From: a virus
Length of the DNA stretch: 64,000 bases
Virus record (IMG/VR): IMGVR_UViG_3300021440_000022
Location: 1 to 64,000 of that record
Strand: one strand, 5' to 3'
Under the pieces are notes generated by a model. That model ran no database searches. It saw only the letters and a list, made by a program, of their open reading frames with translations, and had not been told where the DNA came from. The number at the start of each line of letters is the position of its first letter. The stretch's first letter is position 1. Both the position numbers and the translations under genes were made by a program. Of this stretch, positions 17,525 to 26,276 are shown in pieces.

Positions 17525-18193
17525 TCAAATCTTCAGCACGCGCGAGCGCGTGCGTGTGTTTGGAGCCCCGCCGACGGTGCTGACCCGGCTGCCGGCGTTG
17601 TGCTTGCGATCCGCCAGCGCGCTGTAGGTCCCGACGTTCGACTCGTACATGCGGCCGTTCATGTCGGCGCCGCGTGGATCGCTCCACGGCATGCCGACGA
17701 TGGCCTTGACGCGGGCCAGCACGCCATACTCGATGGCCTGGTCGCACTCGTCAGCTAGCCGGCTGTCGATCGACGTCGAGTCTTTCTTGGGCCGCATGAA
17801 GGCCTCCACGACAAGGTCGTAGGCAGCGGCTGGCGGCGGATTTAGCTTGAACTGACCGGTCATGACGTACTCCCAGCGTTCGGGGATGTCGCTGGCAGCG
17901 TCAGGGTCCCAGAACTCTGACGCCTGCTCAACCAGCTGCCTGGTTTTGGTCGCCGACTCCAGCAGGTCGATCGAGAACACGCCAAAGAGGTCGTTGTACG
18001 TGTCGGCCGTGATCGTGTAGCTCACCTGATCCACCGCCGTGGCGATGCCGGTCACGGTCTTGGTCAGCCAGCGCGTACGCTCGCAGAAGTCGCGGCAGAC
18101 GTCGATGTAGTTGCGGACCAGCGTCGGCCGTGGGCACTCCCGGCACTGCTCCGCGATCGACTCCAGCAAGGTCACCACATCGGTTTGAGCCAT
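17525..18193 (-). CDS. head-tail adaptor / tail tubular A-like protein
   Basis: The ATG at 18193 forms an ATGA overlap with the upstream stop. The 222-residue protein has the helical N-terminus and mixed middle of podoviral adaptor proteins (CRDFCERTRWLTK, then VSYTITADTYNDLFGVFSI and LNPPPAAAYDLVVEAFMRPKK). Such proteins ring the portal and hold the tail. Position between another adaptor and the tail-tube genes supports this. The C-terminus is basic. Confidence 0.82.
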   Translation of the reverse strand: MAQTDVVTLLESIAEQCRECPRPTLVRNYIDVCRDFCERTRWLTKTVTGIATAVDQVSYTITADTYNDLFGVFSIDLLESATKTRQLVEQASEFWDPDAASDIPERWEYVMTGQFKLNPPPAAAYDLVVEAFMRPKKDSTSIDSRLADECDQAIEYGVLARVKAIVGMPWSDPRGADMNGRMYESNVGTYSALADRKHNAGSRVSTVGGAPNTRTRSRVLKI

Positions 18194-18837
18194 CACGAAC
18201 CCCCTGGTGCGCCAGTGCGCGGCGCCAGCGCCATGCCGGCCTGGGCATTGAGCCCGAGCATGGCCATGGCCTTGTTCTCGTAGTAGGTCGCCTTCTCCAC
18301 GTCGCGCTTGACCGAGTTTGCGCTGTAGCACTCGGCCAGCGTCAGCGCGTCGATGACGGGCTTGTAGATGTCGTTCACTGTCAGGTCGTTGCCGGCTGCA
18401 GTCAGCCGTGTCGGCACCTTCGACACCAGCGCCTTCACGGAGCCGTCGCCCGTGTTCGGCGGGTAGACGCGGAAGACCGTCTTTGCCCGGGCATCGTGGA
18501 TCCAGTGGACGACGTCATCCTCCGGCGTTGCCGCCGCCCAGTTCCTGGCGCCGTTGTCGAGCATGCTCCTCGGCGCCAGCGTCACCACTGCGCCGCTGTC
18601 GATGTTGTGATAGATGTCCAGGATCGCAACGTGCGTGCCGTCCAGTTCCTGAACGGTGCCGGCAGTGAGGGTGAGGTCTGCCATGGACTGGCCGAGGTCA
18701 GGCCGGGCCAGCACCGCCTTGAACTGGGCGGTGTTGATGAAGTCCAGCAGGTCGGTGTCGCTGAACCAGTCGCCCGGGCTGGGATCCAGCAGCACCAGGC
18801 GGACCGATGCGATGACCTGGGTGCCGGTAATGCTCAC
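18193..18837 (-). CDS. phage adaptor protein (DUF6682-like)
   Basis: A 214-residue protein of the adaptor family that I associate with DUF6682: IASVRLVLLDPSPGDWFSDTDLLDFINTAQ near the N-terminus, KTVFRVYPPNTGDGSVKALVSKVP in the middle and LTLAECYSANSVKRDVEKATYYENKA at the end. It probably sits below the portal ring. It is ATGA-linked to the genes on both sides. Confidence 0.85.
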   Translation of the reverse strand: MSITGTQVIASVRLVLLDPSPGDWFSDTDLLDFINTAQFKAVLARPDLGQSMADLTLTAGTVQELDGTHVAILDIYHNIDSGAVVTLAPRSMLDNGARNWAAATPEDDVVHWIHDARAKTVFRVYPPNTGDGSVKALVSKVPTRLTAAGNDLTVNDIYKPVIDALTLAECYSANSVKRDVEKATYYENKAMAMLGLNAQAGMALAPRTGAPGGS

Positions 18838-19541
18838 GCCTTCGTCTCCGCGCGCAGGGCCTGCATCTCCAGGAACTGCTCATACAGCTTCTCGGGCTTC
18901 AGCCTGGGGTTGAGCATGTACGAGCGGGCGGTTGCCAGCTGGCGCACCTCCTCCACGGACATGGCCTTGAGGTCGTCGAGGCTGAGCATCAGCGCCGGCG
19001 CCTTCAGCGCCTCGTGCGCGATCACGGCCACAGGCTGCGCCGGCGCCAAGTCGCCCACGTCGGCTCCACTGTCGTCGGGATTGCCGTCTTCGAGCACCAC
19101 CTGCACGAGGTCGGTGTTGCGGCTGGCCGCAAGATCCTGGCGCTCTTCGAGGTCCTGCGAAACAACAGGCGGCGTCTTCGGCCGCAACCCCGCGACCATC
19201 GCCTCAAGCTGGCGGATGCGCTCCATGGCCTGCTGGAGCACGTCCGCATGGTCACGTTCAAGCTGGGTCGGCTGGTCGGTCTGGGCGCGCTGCGCATCGG
19301 GCTGGGCGGTGGCCGCGCCGGCGGTTCCGGCCGGCGACATGGTTGCCGGGTCAAACAGCCGCCAGACGTCTGGGTGCTCGGCCAGCAGCGGCCATCTGTC
19401 GGCCGGGTAGGCCTTGACGTCTCCATGCCCGTCCCAGATAACGCCGCTGTTGGAACGGCAGTCCGGTTTCGGGCCACGGGCCGCGGGCCACACGCATTGC
19501 ACCAGCACCTCGCCGGGCCTGGTCTGAGGAATCGTTCGCAT
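18834..19541 (-). CDS. head-region protein of unknown function, 235 aa
   Basis: The first 65 residues contain a compact domain (WDGHGDVKAYPADRWPLLAEHPDVWRLFD). A coiled-coil stretch follows (LERDHADVLQQAMERIRQLEAMV), then an acidic linker and a helical C-terminus (EEVRQLATARSYMLNPRLK). GGAGAACTG lies just before the ATG. It sits between the capsid-side genes and the adaptors, so a head-completion role is possible, but I recognise no family. Confidence 0.75.
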   Translation of the reverse strand: MRTIPQTRPGEVLVQCVWPAARGPKPDCRSNSGVIWDGHGDVKAYPADRWPLLAEHPDVWRLFDPATMSPAGTAGAATAQPDAQRAQTDQPTQLERDHADVLQQAMERIRQLEAMVAGLRPKTPPVVSQDLEERQDLAASRNTDLVQVVLEDGNPDDSGADVGDLAPAQPVAVIAHEALKAPALMLSLDDLKAMSVEEVRQLATARSYMLNPRLKPEKLYEQFLEMQALRAETKA

Positions 19542-19565
19542 CGTCAGTTCTCCTTGGGTTCTGGT

Positions 19566-19583
19566 GGGGGGCTTTCGCCCCCC
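19566..19583 (-). terminator. GC hairpin with GAAA tetraloop between capsid-side and adaptor genes
   Basis: On the minus strand GGGGGGC-GAAA-GCCCCCC forms a perfect 7-bp stem in the 60-base gap after the 19602-20042 gene. No U-run follows, so it may be a partial terminator or an mRNA-stabilising hairpin that raises output of the upstream capsid genes. Confidence 0.6.
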
Positions 19584-19601
19584 GGTCTGCTCTGGTCCCG
19601 A

Positions 19602-20042
19602 TTACTTGGGCCCGTTCATGTTGCCGCCCATGATGATGTGCAGCTCGTTGTTGGCGGTCTGGCCGGCCGCCGCCGTGCCGATCAGGAACGAGATGTAGAC
19701 GTCCTTCTCGAAGGTGATCGGCTTGAACACGTAGTCAACGAGCCCCGCCGCACGGAAGGCCGTTTGGCCCGCCGCCGCGAAGTAGTCCGTCACGGCCGTG
19801 GGGCCGGCGGTGCTGTCAACCGGCCGGTACCCGACGCTATACAGCAGCGCCGTGCCCGTGTCCAAGTCGTCGTTGATCGACCGCAGCATGCACAGCTGGA
19901 AGCCGGCCGGGCACAGGAAGTCGATGGTGTCGGCGGCCGACGGCGCGGCCGCGAGGATGCGCTTGTCGGTGATGAAGACGCCGGTACCGTCCACGCGCAT
20001 GATCAGCGGCATGTTGGCCCGCAGGCCTTTGAGAGATGCCAT
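19602..20042 (-). CDS. capsid-associated (decoration-like) protein, 146 aa
   Basis: A beta-rich 146-residue protein encoded right after the major capsid gene, where small decoration or head-stabilising proteins usually lie. Segments such as MPLIMRVDGTGVFITDK, DTIDFLCPAGFQLCMLRS and KDVYISFLIGTAAAGQT suggest a small sandwich fold. GAGGAAAA precedes the ATG. It is flanked by strong GC hairpins on both sides, consistent with a separately tuned, abundant product. The role is inferred from position. Confidence 0.75.
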   Translation of the reverse strand: MASLKGLRANMPLIMRVDGTGVFITDKRILAAAPSAADTIDFLCPAGFQLCMLRSINDDLDTGTALLYSVGYRPVDSTAGPTAVTDYFAAAGQTAFRAAGLVDYVFKPITFEKDVYISFLIGTAAAGQTANNELHIIMGGNMNGPK

Positions 20043-20070
20043 GGTGTTTTCCTCTGGCTGGTTTGGGTGA

Positions 20071-20090
20071 GGCGGGCCAGGTAGCCCGCC
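20071..20090 (-). terminator. GC hairpin downstream of major capsid gene
   Basis: GGCGGGC and GCCCGCC flank a 6-base loop in the 81-base gap after the major capsid stop. There is no U-run after it on the minus strand. It is likely to act as a weak terminator or a 3'-end protector for capsid mRNA. Confidence 0.55.
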
Positions 20091-20123
20091 AATGCTTGGT
20101 TCCTACTCGGTTCCTGCCAGGCC

Positions 20124-21425
20124 TTACAGCGCCCGCTTCTTGACCACGGTGTCGATCACGGCCACGCCGAAGTCGGTCGGCTCCAGGTCGCCGTCCTGGT
20201 TCGGCAGGCTCCAGCGCAGCTTCTGCTCGGCGCCGATGATCTCGCCGGCAAATTCGAGGTTGCGCTTGAAGTTGGTGCGGTTCTCCAGCAGCGAGTAGGA
20301 CTCCTCGCTGTACTGGTTCGATCCCGAGGCACAGGCCAGGGCCTGGGCGCCCAGGAACAGCATGCGCGAGACCTGGTGCGTGGTGGAGAGCGACGCCGAC
20401 ACCGTGCCCGCCGTTTCGGTCGCCGTCAGCTTGTTCGCCACCGCCACGTACTGGTAGCTGTCGCTGGCGTTGAAGCGGATGGACGTGCCGATCTTGCGGA
20501 AGAGGATCCCGCGCCACAGCAGCACCTCACCCGAGAACAGCGGGTGCGCGCGCAGATTGCCGTAGCTGGCGCGCTGGATCGCGTTCTGCTGGAAGGTGCG
20601 GATGTTGTTGCTGGTCGTGGTGTCGGTGATGAAGTCGTTCCAGGCCAGCTCATCCAGCATCAGGATGCCCTTGATCGGCTCGTCGCCGGCTGCGGGGTCG
20701 CCCGGAATCATGATCGGGGCCATGCGCGTGTGCATTTCCGCCCAGATCGCCGCGAACTCGTCGATGTGGCTCATCTTCAACGTGTCCGTGGTGGCCATGG
20801 ACGCCACCTGCAGCCCGCCCTGGGTCAGCGTGGTGCCGTTCACCACCCAGTGCCGGTTGTAGGTCGGCGCCTTCACGGTGTTGATCATCATCGACGCGAA
20901 CTCGGGGTCGGTGGCCAGTGGCAGGATCCAGTCGGTGCCGTCCTGCGCGCCGCGGGCCCCAGCCATGGCCGTGTGCGCACGCTGCCACCGGAACCGCGGG
21001 ATGCCTCCTTTCAACTGCGCCAGGGCGTTCTGGCGCATGCTGTGCGGGGTGCGCTGCTGCGTCATCTGGCCGCCGGCCGAGATGGGCAGCGTGGCCATGT
21101 CGATCAGGATGTCCTGGCTGCTGTACTTCAGCGACGCGCCGCGACCCTCGGCGTTGGTGTCGCCCATCACCGGGCGCAGCTTGACGACGTGCGCGCAGTC
21201 AACCTGCACGGTGTCGCCTGGCCCCTGGCTGAGGTCGTCAACCATCACCACAGGCATGTCGGTGGTGGTCTGCTGGCGCAGCTTGCGCAGCGCCTTGTCT
21301 TCGCTGGGCATGGCGCCGCTCAACATCTTGAGCGGGGTCGGAGCCCGAACGGCCATCGCAGCCAGCGCTTTGCTGTACTGCTTGTTTGCCAGCGGCGAGC
21401 CGCTGGGGATGCTTGTGGTAGACAT
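20124..21425 (-). CDS. major capsid protein (DUF4043 / N4-gp56 type)
   Basis: A 433-residue protein of the HK97-fold capsid group used by N4-like and Bcep22-like podoviruses. Family-like features include LRKLRQQTTTDMPVVMVDDL, the E-loop-like GDTVQVDCAHVVKLRPVMGD, the SAGGQMTQQRTPHSMRQNA segment and the C-terminal QALACASGSNQYSEESY...FKRNLEFAGEIIGAEQKLRW. The size is usual for the family. It follows the scaffold gene and precedes a decoration-like gene, each separated by short gaps with hairpins. Confidence 0.93.
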   Translation of the reverse strand: MSTTSIPSGSPLANKQYSKALAAMAVRAPTPLKMLSGAMPSEDKALRKLRQQTTTDMPVVMVDDLSQGPGDTVQVDCAHVVKLRPVMGDTNAEGRGASLKYSSQDILIDMATLPISAGGQMTQQRTPHSMRQNALAQLKGGIPRFRWQRAHTAMAGARGAQDGTDWILPLATDPEFASMMINTVKAPTYNRHWVVNGTTLTQGGLQVASMATTDTLKMSHIDEFAAIWAEMHTRMAPIMIPGDPAAGDEPIKGILMLDELAWNDFITDTTTSNNIRTFQQNAIQRASYGNLRAHPLFSGEVLLWRGILFRKIGTSIRFNASDSYQYVAVANKLTATETAGTVSASLSTTHQVSRMLFLGAQALACASGSNQYSEESYSLLENRTNFKRNLEFAGEIIGAEQKLRWSLPNQDGDLEPTDFGVAVIDTVVKKRAL

Positions 21426-21430
21426 TTCTC

Positions 21431-21447
21431 GGTCCTGTAAAAGGACC
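21431..21447 (-). other. small hairpin between scaffold and capsid genes
   Basis: GGTCC and GGACC flank a 7-base A/T-rich loop in the 31-base gap just before the major capsid start, overlapping its leader. It could modulate capsid translation. A short 5-bp stem is weak evidence. Confidence 0.35.
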
Positions 21448-21456
21448 CCGCTTCAC

Positions 21457-22476
21457 CTATGGTCCGAGGGACGCCATGATCTCTTCGTCGGTCATGCCGT
21501 CACGCACCATTTGGCGGAAGTCGGGGATGGTTGAATGGCTGGGTGCACTCCCCCCGCGCATGTCGCCGATCGTCACCGGCGCGGCCGATGCCGGGATGGC
21601 ATCGATCACGCGCTTGGCATCGCCAGCGGTTGCGGGGGCTTTCGGAGCCGGCGCCTGGGCACCGGTGAAGTCCGCTTTCACACGCCTGACCACCTCTTCG
21701 AGGCGCTCCTTGTCGGGCTTGCCCGCCCAAGACGGCATGACCGCCAGCAGGTCGTCCATCTTCTTCGCGGCGTCCCACAGCTTCGCGTGCTGGGCGCTGT
21801 TCTGCCAGTCGCTGAGCTCGTCGATGGAATCGACTACCTCCTGCAGGGCCGCGTCGGGGATCTCTTCGGGCGTGAAAACAGTATCGCCAGGCTTCGTGCC
21901 CGACGTGGTCTGGACCTTTGCCGCCAGTTCTGCGGTCGTCCGCTCAAGCTCGGCGATGTACTCGGCCGCGGGTGCCGCGTAGGCCTCCACGTCCCTCATC
22001 ACGTCGTCGCTCGGGCGCTTGGCTTTCGCGTCCTGCGGCTGAGCCTGCCTGCGGAATCCTTCGAGTTCGGTGCGGGCCTTTTCAAGCTCGGCGCGGAGTT
22101 TTCGCTCCTCCCGCCGAGAAGCCCGCAAAGCTGCCCTGGCATCACCACCTTCCGGCTGGCTTGTGGCCTGAGCGGTTGCTGGTGCTTGCGCTGCTGGTGC
22201 TGCTGCAGCGGTAGCCTGGGCGGCGGCCTGTGGCGCCGGCGCGGCACTTGTCGAACCTTCCGCCGCCGCGGGTGCCGCTGCTGGCGCCGCAACTGCTTGC
22301 GCAGTTGCCGGTGCCGGCGTGGCCGCCGTTGCAGTGGTTTGGCCCAACGCTTCGTTGGTGCGCGCTTCTTCCTCGGCCTCCTTGAGCATGGTCGCGTCGA
22401 GATCGGCCTGCTCGCGCATTGCCGTCTCCAAAAGCTGCTGCTCTTCCTTGCTGAACTCTGCTGAACTGTCAAGCAT
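21457..22476 (-). CDS. scaffolding protein
   Basis: A 339-residue, mostly helical, charged protein directly upstream of the major capsid gene. It has an acidic N-terminus (KEEQQLLETAMREQADLDAT), a long Ala/Pro/Thr linker (about residues 50-110), a coiled coil (REERKLRAELEKARTELEGF) and a compact C-terminal end (FRQMVRDGMTDEEIMASL). This build and place are typical of podoviral scaffolds, which guide capsid assembly and leave before packaging. No protease motif is seen. Confidence 0.87.
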   Translation of the reverse strand: MLDSSAEFSKEEQQLLETAMREQADLDATMLKEAEEEARTNEALGQTTATAATPAPATAQAVAAPAAAPAAAEGSTSAAPAPQAAAQATAAAAPAAQAPATAQATSQPEGGDARAALRASRREERKLRAELEKARTELEGFRRQAQPQDAKAKRPSDDVMRDVEAYAAPAAEYIAELERTTAELAAKVQTTSGTKPGDTVFTPEEIPDAALQEVVDSIDELSDWQNSAQHAKLWDAAKKMDDLLAVMPSWAGKPDKERLEEVVRRVKADFTGAQAPAPKAPATAGDAKRVIDAIPASAAPVTIGDMRGGSAPSHSTIPDFRQMVRDGMTDEEIMASLGP

Positions 22477-22659
22477 TTTCGGTCTTCCTTTGCCTCACTT
22501 ACGGGGGATGCAACCCGAGGCGGTTTCCCGCCGCCGTCCCTGATACGCGCTTTGCCGGCGGACGAGTCCGGCATCGCGGCTACCACTTGCTACGCGTTGC
22601 AGGCCAGTGGCCACGCCTGCAACGGCTTCGGTGCCCGGATTGTGGGGCACCTTGAACTC
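22477..22659 (-). other. 183-base gap between portal and scaffold genes
   Basis: I see no credible ORF here. On the minus strand the gap holds GC-rich pairing segments, for example GCCGG...CCGGC around 22553-22574 and GCAGGC...GCCTGC around 22599-22620. They may process or attenuate the transcript between portal (few copies) and scaffold/capsid (many copies). I looked for a hammerhead core and did not find one. Confidence 0.4.
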
Positions 22660-24786
22660 TCAGGCCGCGAGGGCCTCCTGAATCGAATCGTCGATGGCCC
22701 GGTCCGGGTCCTGCTCTCCAGGCTGGTCCGTCTCGCGCTGCTGCAGATCCTGCTGGACCTCGTTCATGCCCATCTCGTGACCGATCTGCACGGACTTGGC
22801 GTTGTTGAGCTCGGTCTCGGACTTGGTCTTCTCGACCTTAGCCGCCTTGTCCTGCATGTCCAGCTGCGCCGCGGCTTCTGCCAGCTGCTGCTGTTTCTCG
22901 GCCTGAGCGCGCCCGGCCTCTTCCATCTGCTGGGCCCGCTGCTTGTCGCCGGCCGTGGGCTGGCCTGACAGGCGGCGGATGTCGTCGGCGACCTCCTGCC
23001 GGTTCTGGATGTCGGTGGACTCGACGAAGATCGGCGTCAGCACGGCCACGGCCTGCGGGTTATTGGCCAGGGCGTTGATGATGGTGGCGATCTGCTGCTG
23101 CTGCTGCATGCGGTAGGCCGGCGTGTTCGGCACCTCGCCCAGGCCCACGCGCAGCGGCGCGTCGGCGACGTTGTTGGCGATCGTCAGGTTCTGCGGGTCC
23201 CACTGGTTGAGCACCACCACCCGGCGGTTGCTGCCGGTGCCGACCTTGACCGGGATCTCCCCGTTCTCGTGGTCCTCGACGATGAGGTCCATCAGGTTCT
23301 CGAACACCAGGCGGCGCGAGTGCCGGTAGTTGTCGTTCAGGTCGCCCATGCTCACGGCGCCCTGCTCGATCAGCAGGCTGTTGGCGATCCCGCTCGTCAC
23401 ACCCGCCGCCGGCTGGCCCAGCTGCGAGCCGTAGACGCCTGGAACGTCCTGGATCAGCTGCTTCGCGTCCTGCATGACGTCCACCTGCTCGCGCTGCAGC
23501 TGCAGGTTGTTCAGCACCTGGAAGCCGTTGGCGTTGCGGCGGTCCCCCCGCAGCACCACCGTCATGTCCGGGCGCATGATCTGCTCGGCGACCTCCTTCA
23601 GGCTGTTGACCTTGGTGTCGAGGGCGTCGTTGTCCACCAGGATCTGGCGGGCCCGCAGCAGCCAGTTGATGCGCAGGCGCCTGGAGTTGTACTCGTCCTG
23701 GGGCCCGATCATCCCCTCAACCAGGCCGTACGGGCTGAAGTCTTCGTCGTCGCGGTAGGCGATGAACGGAACGTAGGGGAAGTTGCGCTTCTTCGTTCCC
23801 AGGTCCTGCAGCCGATGTGGGCCCGCGAACAGAGACATGCGGATCTGGTGGGTCAGTTCCTTCGTGACGCGCACCTGCTGGCTGGCCACGGCCTGGACGT
23901 GCGCCCGGTTCTCGGGGTTGTACAGGAGCCGTCGTGTCGGGCTCAGGTGTAGGAACACGCCCCAGGCCGGGATCTTGTACCAGACCTCGTACATTTTCAC
24001 CCGGCCCCGGCCCCTGTCGTACCACTCGCTGCGCCGGCGCACGCTGCACCACACGCGATCTTCCTGCCACCGGTCCGCCAGCACGGCGCCGTCGGCGGTG
24101 TCGTCGAAGGCCAGGCTGTCCCAGCCGTTCGCCATCCTCTGCAGCAGCGCCGCGTGCTGGGGCATGCGCGCCTCCAGCTCGTCCAGGTCTTCCCAGCGCT
24201 TGCGCACCATCCACCTGGCGCCCTGCAGCAGCACGTCTCGCTTCGCGCCGGCCCAGTCCCACCACATTTCAGATCGGTGAACCTCCTGGACGCGGTAGTT
24301 GTAGAGCCGGGGGTCGCTGTTCTTGGCCACCTCGACCCAGCCTATCCCTGGCCCGACCTGGCCGAAGTAGGCCTGGCTGACGGCCATGTCGGCGTAGCAC
24401 TCGCGCTGCGCCTCCTTTACCTTGGCGCCGAAGAAGTCGATCAGGTCCGAGGTGTCGTCGTCGTCGGCATCGACCTTGATGTCAGTCCTGGCCTTGGCCT
24501 CCTGGCCGCAGACGCTGCGGACGACGCGGCCCACCAGGTTAGTCGCCCGCACGTCGGGCATGTGCTCCAGGTGCAGCGCCTGCAGCTGGTCGGACGTCAG
24601 CTGCTTGCCGTCCACGTACGCGGCCGCCAAGTCGGCCCGGTCCCTCCACCCGCCCGGCTGCTCGTCGCAGTCCATCACCATTTTCATCAGGTGGGTCAGG
24701 TTGAAACCGCCGTGGGCGAGGTCGAAAACCCCCCACCCGCTGTTCGGCGTGCTCACCTTCACAGGTTCCAGTTGGCGCTGAATCAT
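22660..24786 (-). CDS. portal protein (P22 type)
   Basis: The ATG at 24786 makes a TGATG overlap with the terminase stop. The 708-residue protein has features of the P22-type portal family: an N-terminal wing (TNLVGRVVRSVCGQEAKART), RLRINWLLRARQILVDNDAL, a crown region with PGVYGSQLGQPAAGVTSGIAN, and a C-terminal helical, Gln/Glu/Lys-rich barrel-like tail (about residues 600-690). It forms the 12-fold DNA channel. Placement between large terminase and scaffold fits. Confidence 0.93.
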   Translation of the reverse strand: MIQRQLEPVKVSTPNSGWGVFDLAHGGFNLTHLMKMVMDCDEQPGGWRDRADLAAAYVDGKQLTSDQLQALHLEHMPDVRATNLVGRVVRSVCGQEAKARTDIKVDADDDDTSDLIDFFGAKVKEAQRECYADMAVSQAYFGQVGPGIGWVEVAKNSDPRLYNYRVQEVHRSEMWWDWAGAKRDVLLQGARWMVRKRWEDLDELEARMPQHAALLQRMANGWDSLAFDDTADGAVLADRWQEDRVWCSVRRRSEWYDRGRGRVKMYEVWYKIPAWGVFLHLSPTRRLLYNPENRAHVQAVASQQVRVTKELTHQIRMSLFAGPHRLQDLGTKKRNFPYVPFIAYRDDEDFSPYGLVEGMIGPQDEYNSRRLRINWLLRARQILVDNDALDTKVNSLKEVAEQIMRPDMTVVLRGDRRNANGFQVLNNLQLQREQVDVMQDAKQLIQDVPGVYGSQLGQPAAGVTSGIANSLLIEQGAVSMGDLNDNYRHSRRLVFENLMDLIVEDHENGEIPVKVGTGSNRRVVVLNQWDPQNLTIANNVADAPLRVGLGEVPNTPAYRMQQQQQIATIINALANNPQAVAVLTPIFVESTDIQNRQEVADDIRRLSGQPTAGDKQRAQQMEEAGRAQAEKQQQLAEAAAQLDMQDKAAKVEKTKSETELNNAKSVQIGHEMGMNEVQQDLQQRETDQPGEQDPDRAIDDSIQEALAA

Positions 24787-26276
24787 CAGGAATATCCCAT
24801 CAGTTTCCGGTAGCCGTCGATGTCCAAACCCACCTGCGACGACGTAGATTCTAGGATGGACGCCCCCTCGCCGGCTCCCAGCACCATGTACTGCCCGGCC
24901 TCGCATGGGTGCGAGTATTTGTTCTTGTCCGGCAAATCACGCCATCTTTCATCGCCAGCGACCTTCACGCGTTTGTACGCGTAGCCACCCTGCAGGCCCT
25001 TGCGCGTGACCTCGCACTGGGGGTGGATGAGAAACCCGGGCTGGCCATCCCGGAACCTTCGCATGGGCGCCGCGAACGCCTCGCTGCGCAGCAGGAAGTC
25101 GTTGTTCCCTGGCGCGGGCTCGGCGGCGATGTTGTTGGCGTGCAGGATCTGGAAGGCGGTGCGCTCATCGACGTCGCCGGCCTGGCGCTGACCGCCGGCG
25201 GGGTCGCCGTAGATGCCGCGCACCGGCCATCCGTTGTAGCGCTGGTTCATGAACAGGTTCACCTCGCCCGCGAACCGGTGGATCCCCGTGTCCTCCGTGC
25301 AGAGCTCGCTGTGCACGCGCCACTGGCCGCCGGGCGTGATCTGGCCGGCCAGCAGCGCCGGCGTGAGGCCGAAGTCGAGACCGACGTAGATCCCCAGTTC
25401 CCGCACCAGTTCAAACTCGCGGCACATCGCCACGTCGTTGTAGTCTGGGTATACGGGCTTACCCTCGCGCACGAACCCGTACTGGTTGGCCAGGTTGACC
25501 AGGATCCAGTCCTCGGCCTTCCCCTCCATACCCTCGATGTAGTAGTCCTTCGGCAGGTTCCGCAGGTTCTCCGCGTCCGGGTTCGGCCGCCACGGCGCGT
25601 TTCTGTCGGTCCGAATCAGGCCGCCAGGCTGGCGCAGGAACCTCCAGCCCTTCGGCCCGCGCATCCGCTGGCCAGTGAGCGGGTGCGGGTGGAACGTCTT
25701 CTCCGCCATGTTGTAGTACCAGTGGTCGGTGTCGGGCGCGTTCGTGTCGCCGAACATCCCGTGCCACGTCGCCGGCACCTCCTTCGGGTAGCGGCCGGTC
25801 CGCAGGTCGGCCATGCTCACAACGCCGAACGGCAGTTCCTTCGCCTCGGACAACATGATTGCCGTGGTCTGCATGCCCCGCAGCTTCTTCACGTGCTCGA
25901 TGCGGTCCAGTGCCAGGAACACCATCTCGGCCAGCACGTGCGTGCGGTCCGGCAGCGCGAAGTCCAGGTAGTGGCAGGGTGGCTCGCGCCCGCCTTCCTT
26001 GAACTGGCCCAGGTCGTCGAACAGGTCGCGCCAGTCCTTTGCCGTCGTGCTCAGCAGGTCGCTGTAGGTGTTGCGCACGGCCACGATGCGGGTGCGACGC
26101 ACCTTCTGGCGGTCCGGCTGCTGGTTGGTCATGATGCGGAAGCCCTTCCAGCAGCTCGCCGCCGTCTTGCCAGACCCCAGCGGCCCGCATATCAGGCACC
26201 GGCGCGTGCGGTCCCGCAGGTAGGCGTCGATCACCGGCCCCTGGGGCTTGAAGTGGAACTCGATGCGGCGCGCCAT
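24786..26276 (-). CDS. terL: terminase large subunit
   Basis: The ATG at 26276 overlaps the upstream stop as ATGA; the frame is open further upstream but the sequence there is not protein-like. The 496-residue protein has Walker A CGPLGSGKT near residue 32, a Walker-B-like region ending in TTAIMLSEAKEL, and an RNase-H-type nuclease domain with the first Asp in YVGLDFGLTPALL and a second in RGIYGDPAGGQR. It pumps DNA through the portal and cuts it. The small subunit gene lies about 4 kb upstream, unusually far away. Confidence 0.94.
   Translation of the reverse strand: MARRIEFHFKPQGPVIDAYLRDRTRRCLICGPLGSGKTAASCWKGFRIMTNQQPDRQKVRRTRIVAVRNTYSDLLSTTAKDWRDLFDDLGQFKEGGREPPCHYLDFALPDRTHVLAEMVFLALDRIEHVKKLRGMQTTAIMLSEAKELPFGVVSMADLRTGRYPKEVPATWHGMFGDTNAPDTDHWYYNMAEKTFHPHPLTGQRMRGPKGWRFLRQPGGLIRTDRNAPWRPNPDAENLRNLPKDYYIEGMEGKAEDWILVNLANQYGFVREGKPVYPDYNDVAMCREFELVRELGIYVGLDFGLTPALLAGQITPGGQWRVHSELCTEDTGIHRFAGEVNLFMNQRYNGWPVRGIYGDPAGGQRQAGDVDERTAFQILHANNIAAEPAPGNNDFLLRSEAFAAPMRRFRDGQPGFLIHPQCEVTRKGLQGGYAYKRVKVAGDERWRDLPDKNKYSHPCEAGQYMVLGAGEGASILESTSSQVGLDIDGYRKLMGYS

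Noticed and set aside
22500-22600. Possible hammerhead ribozyme between portal and scaffold
   Set aside because: The core CUGANGA and GAAA elements are not present in the right order.
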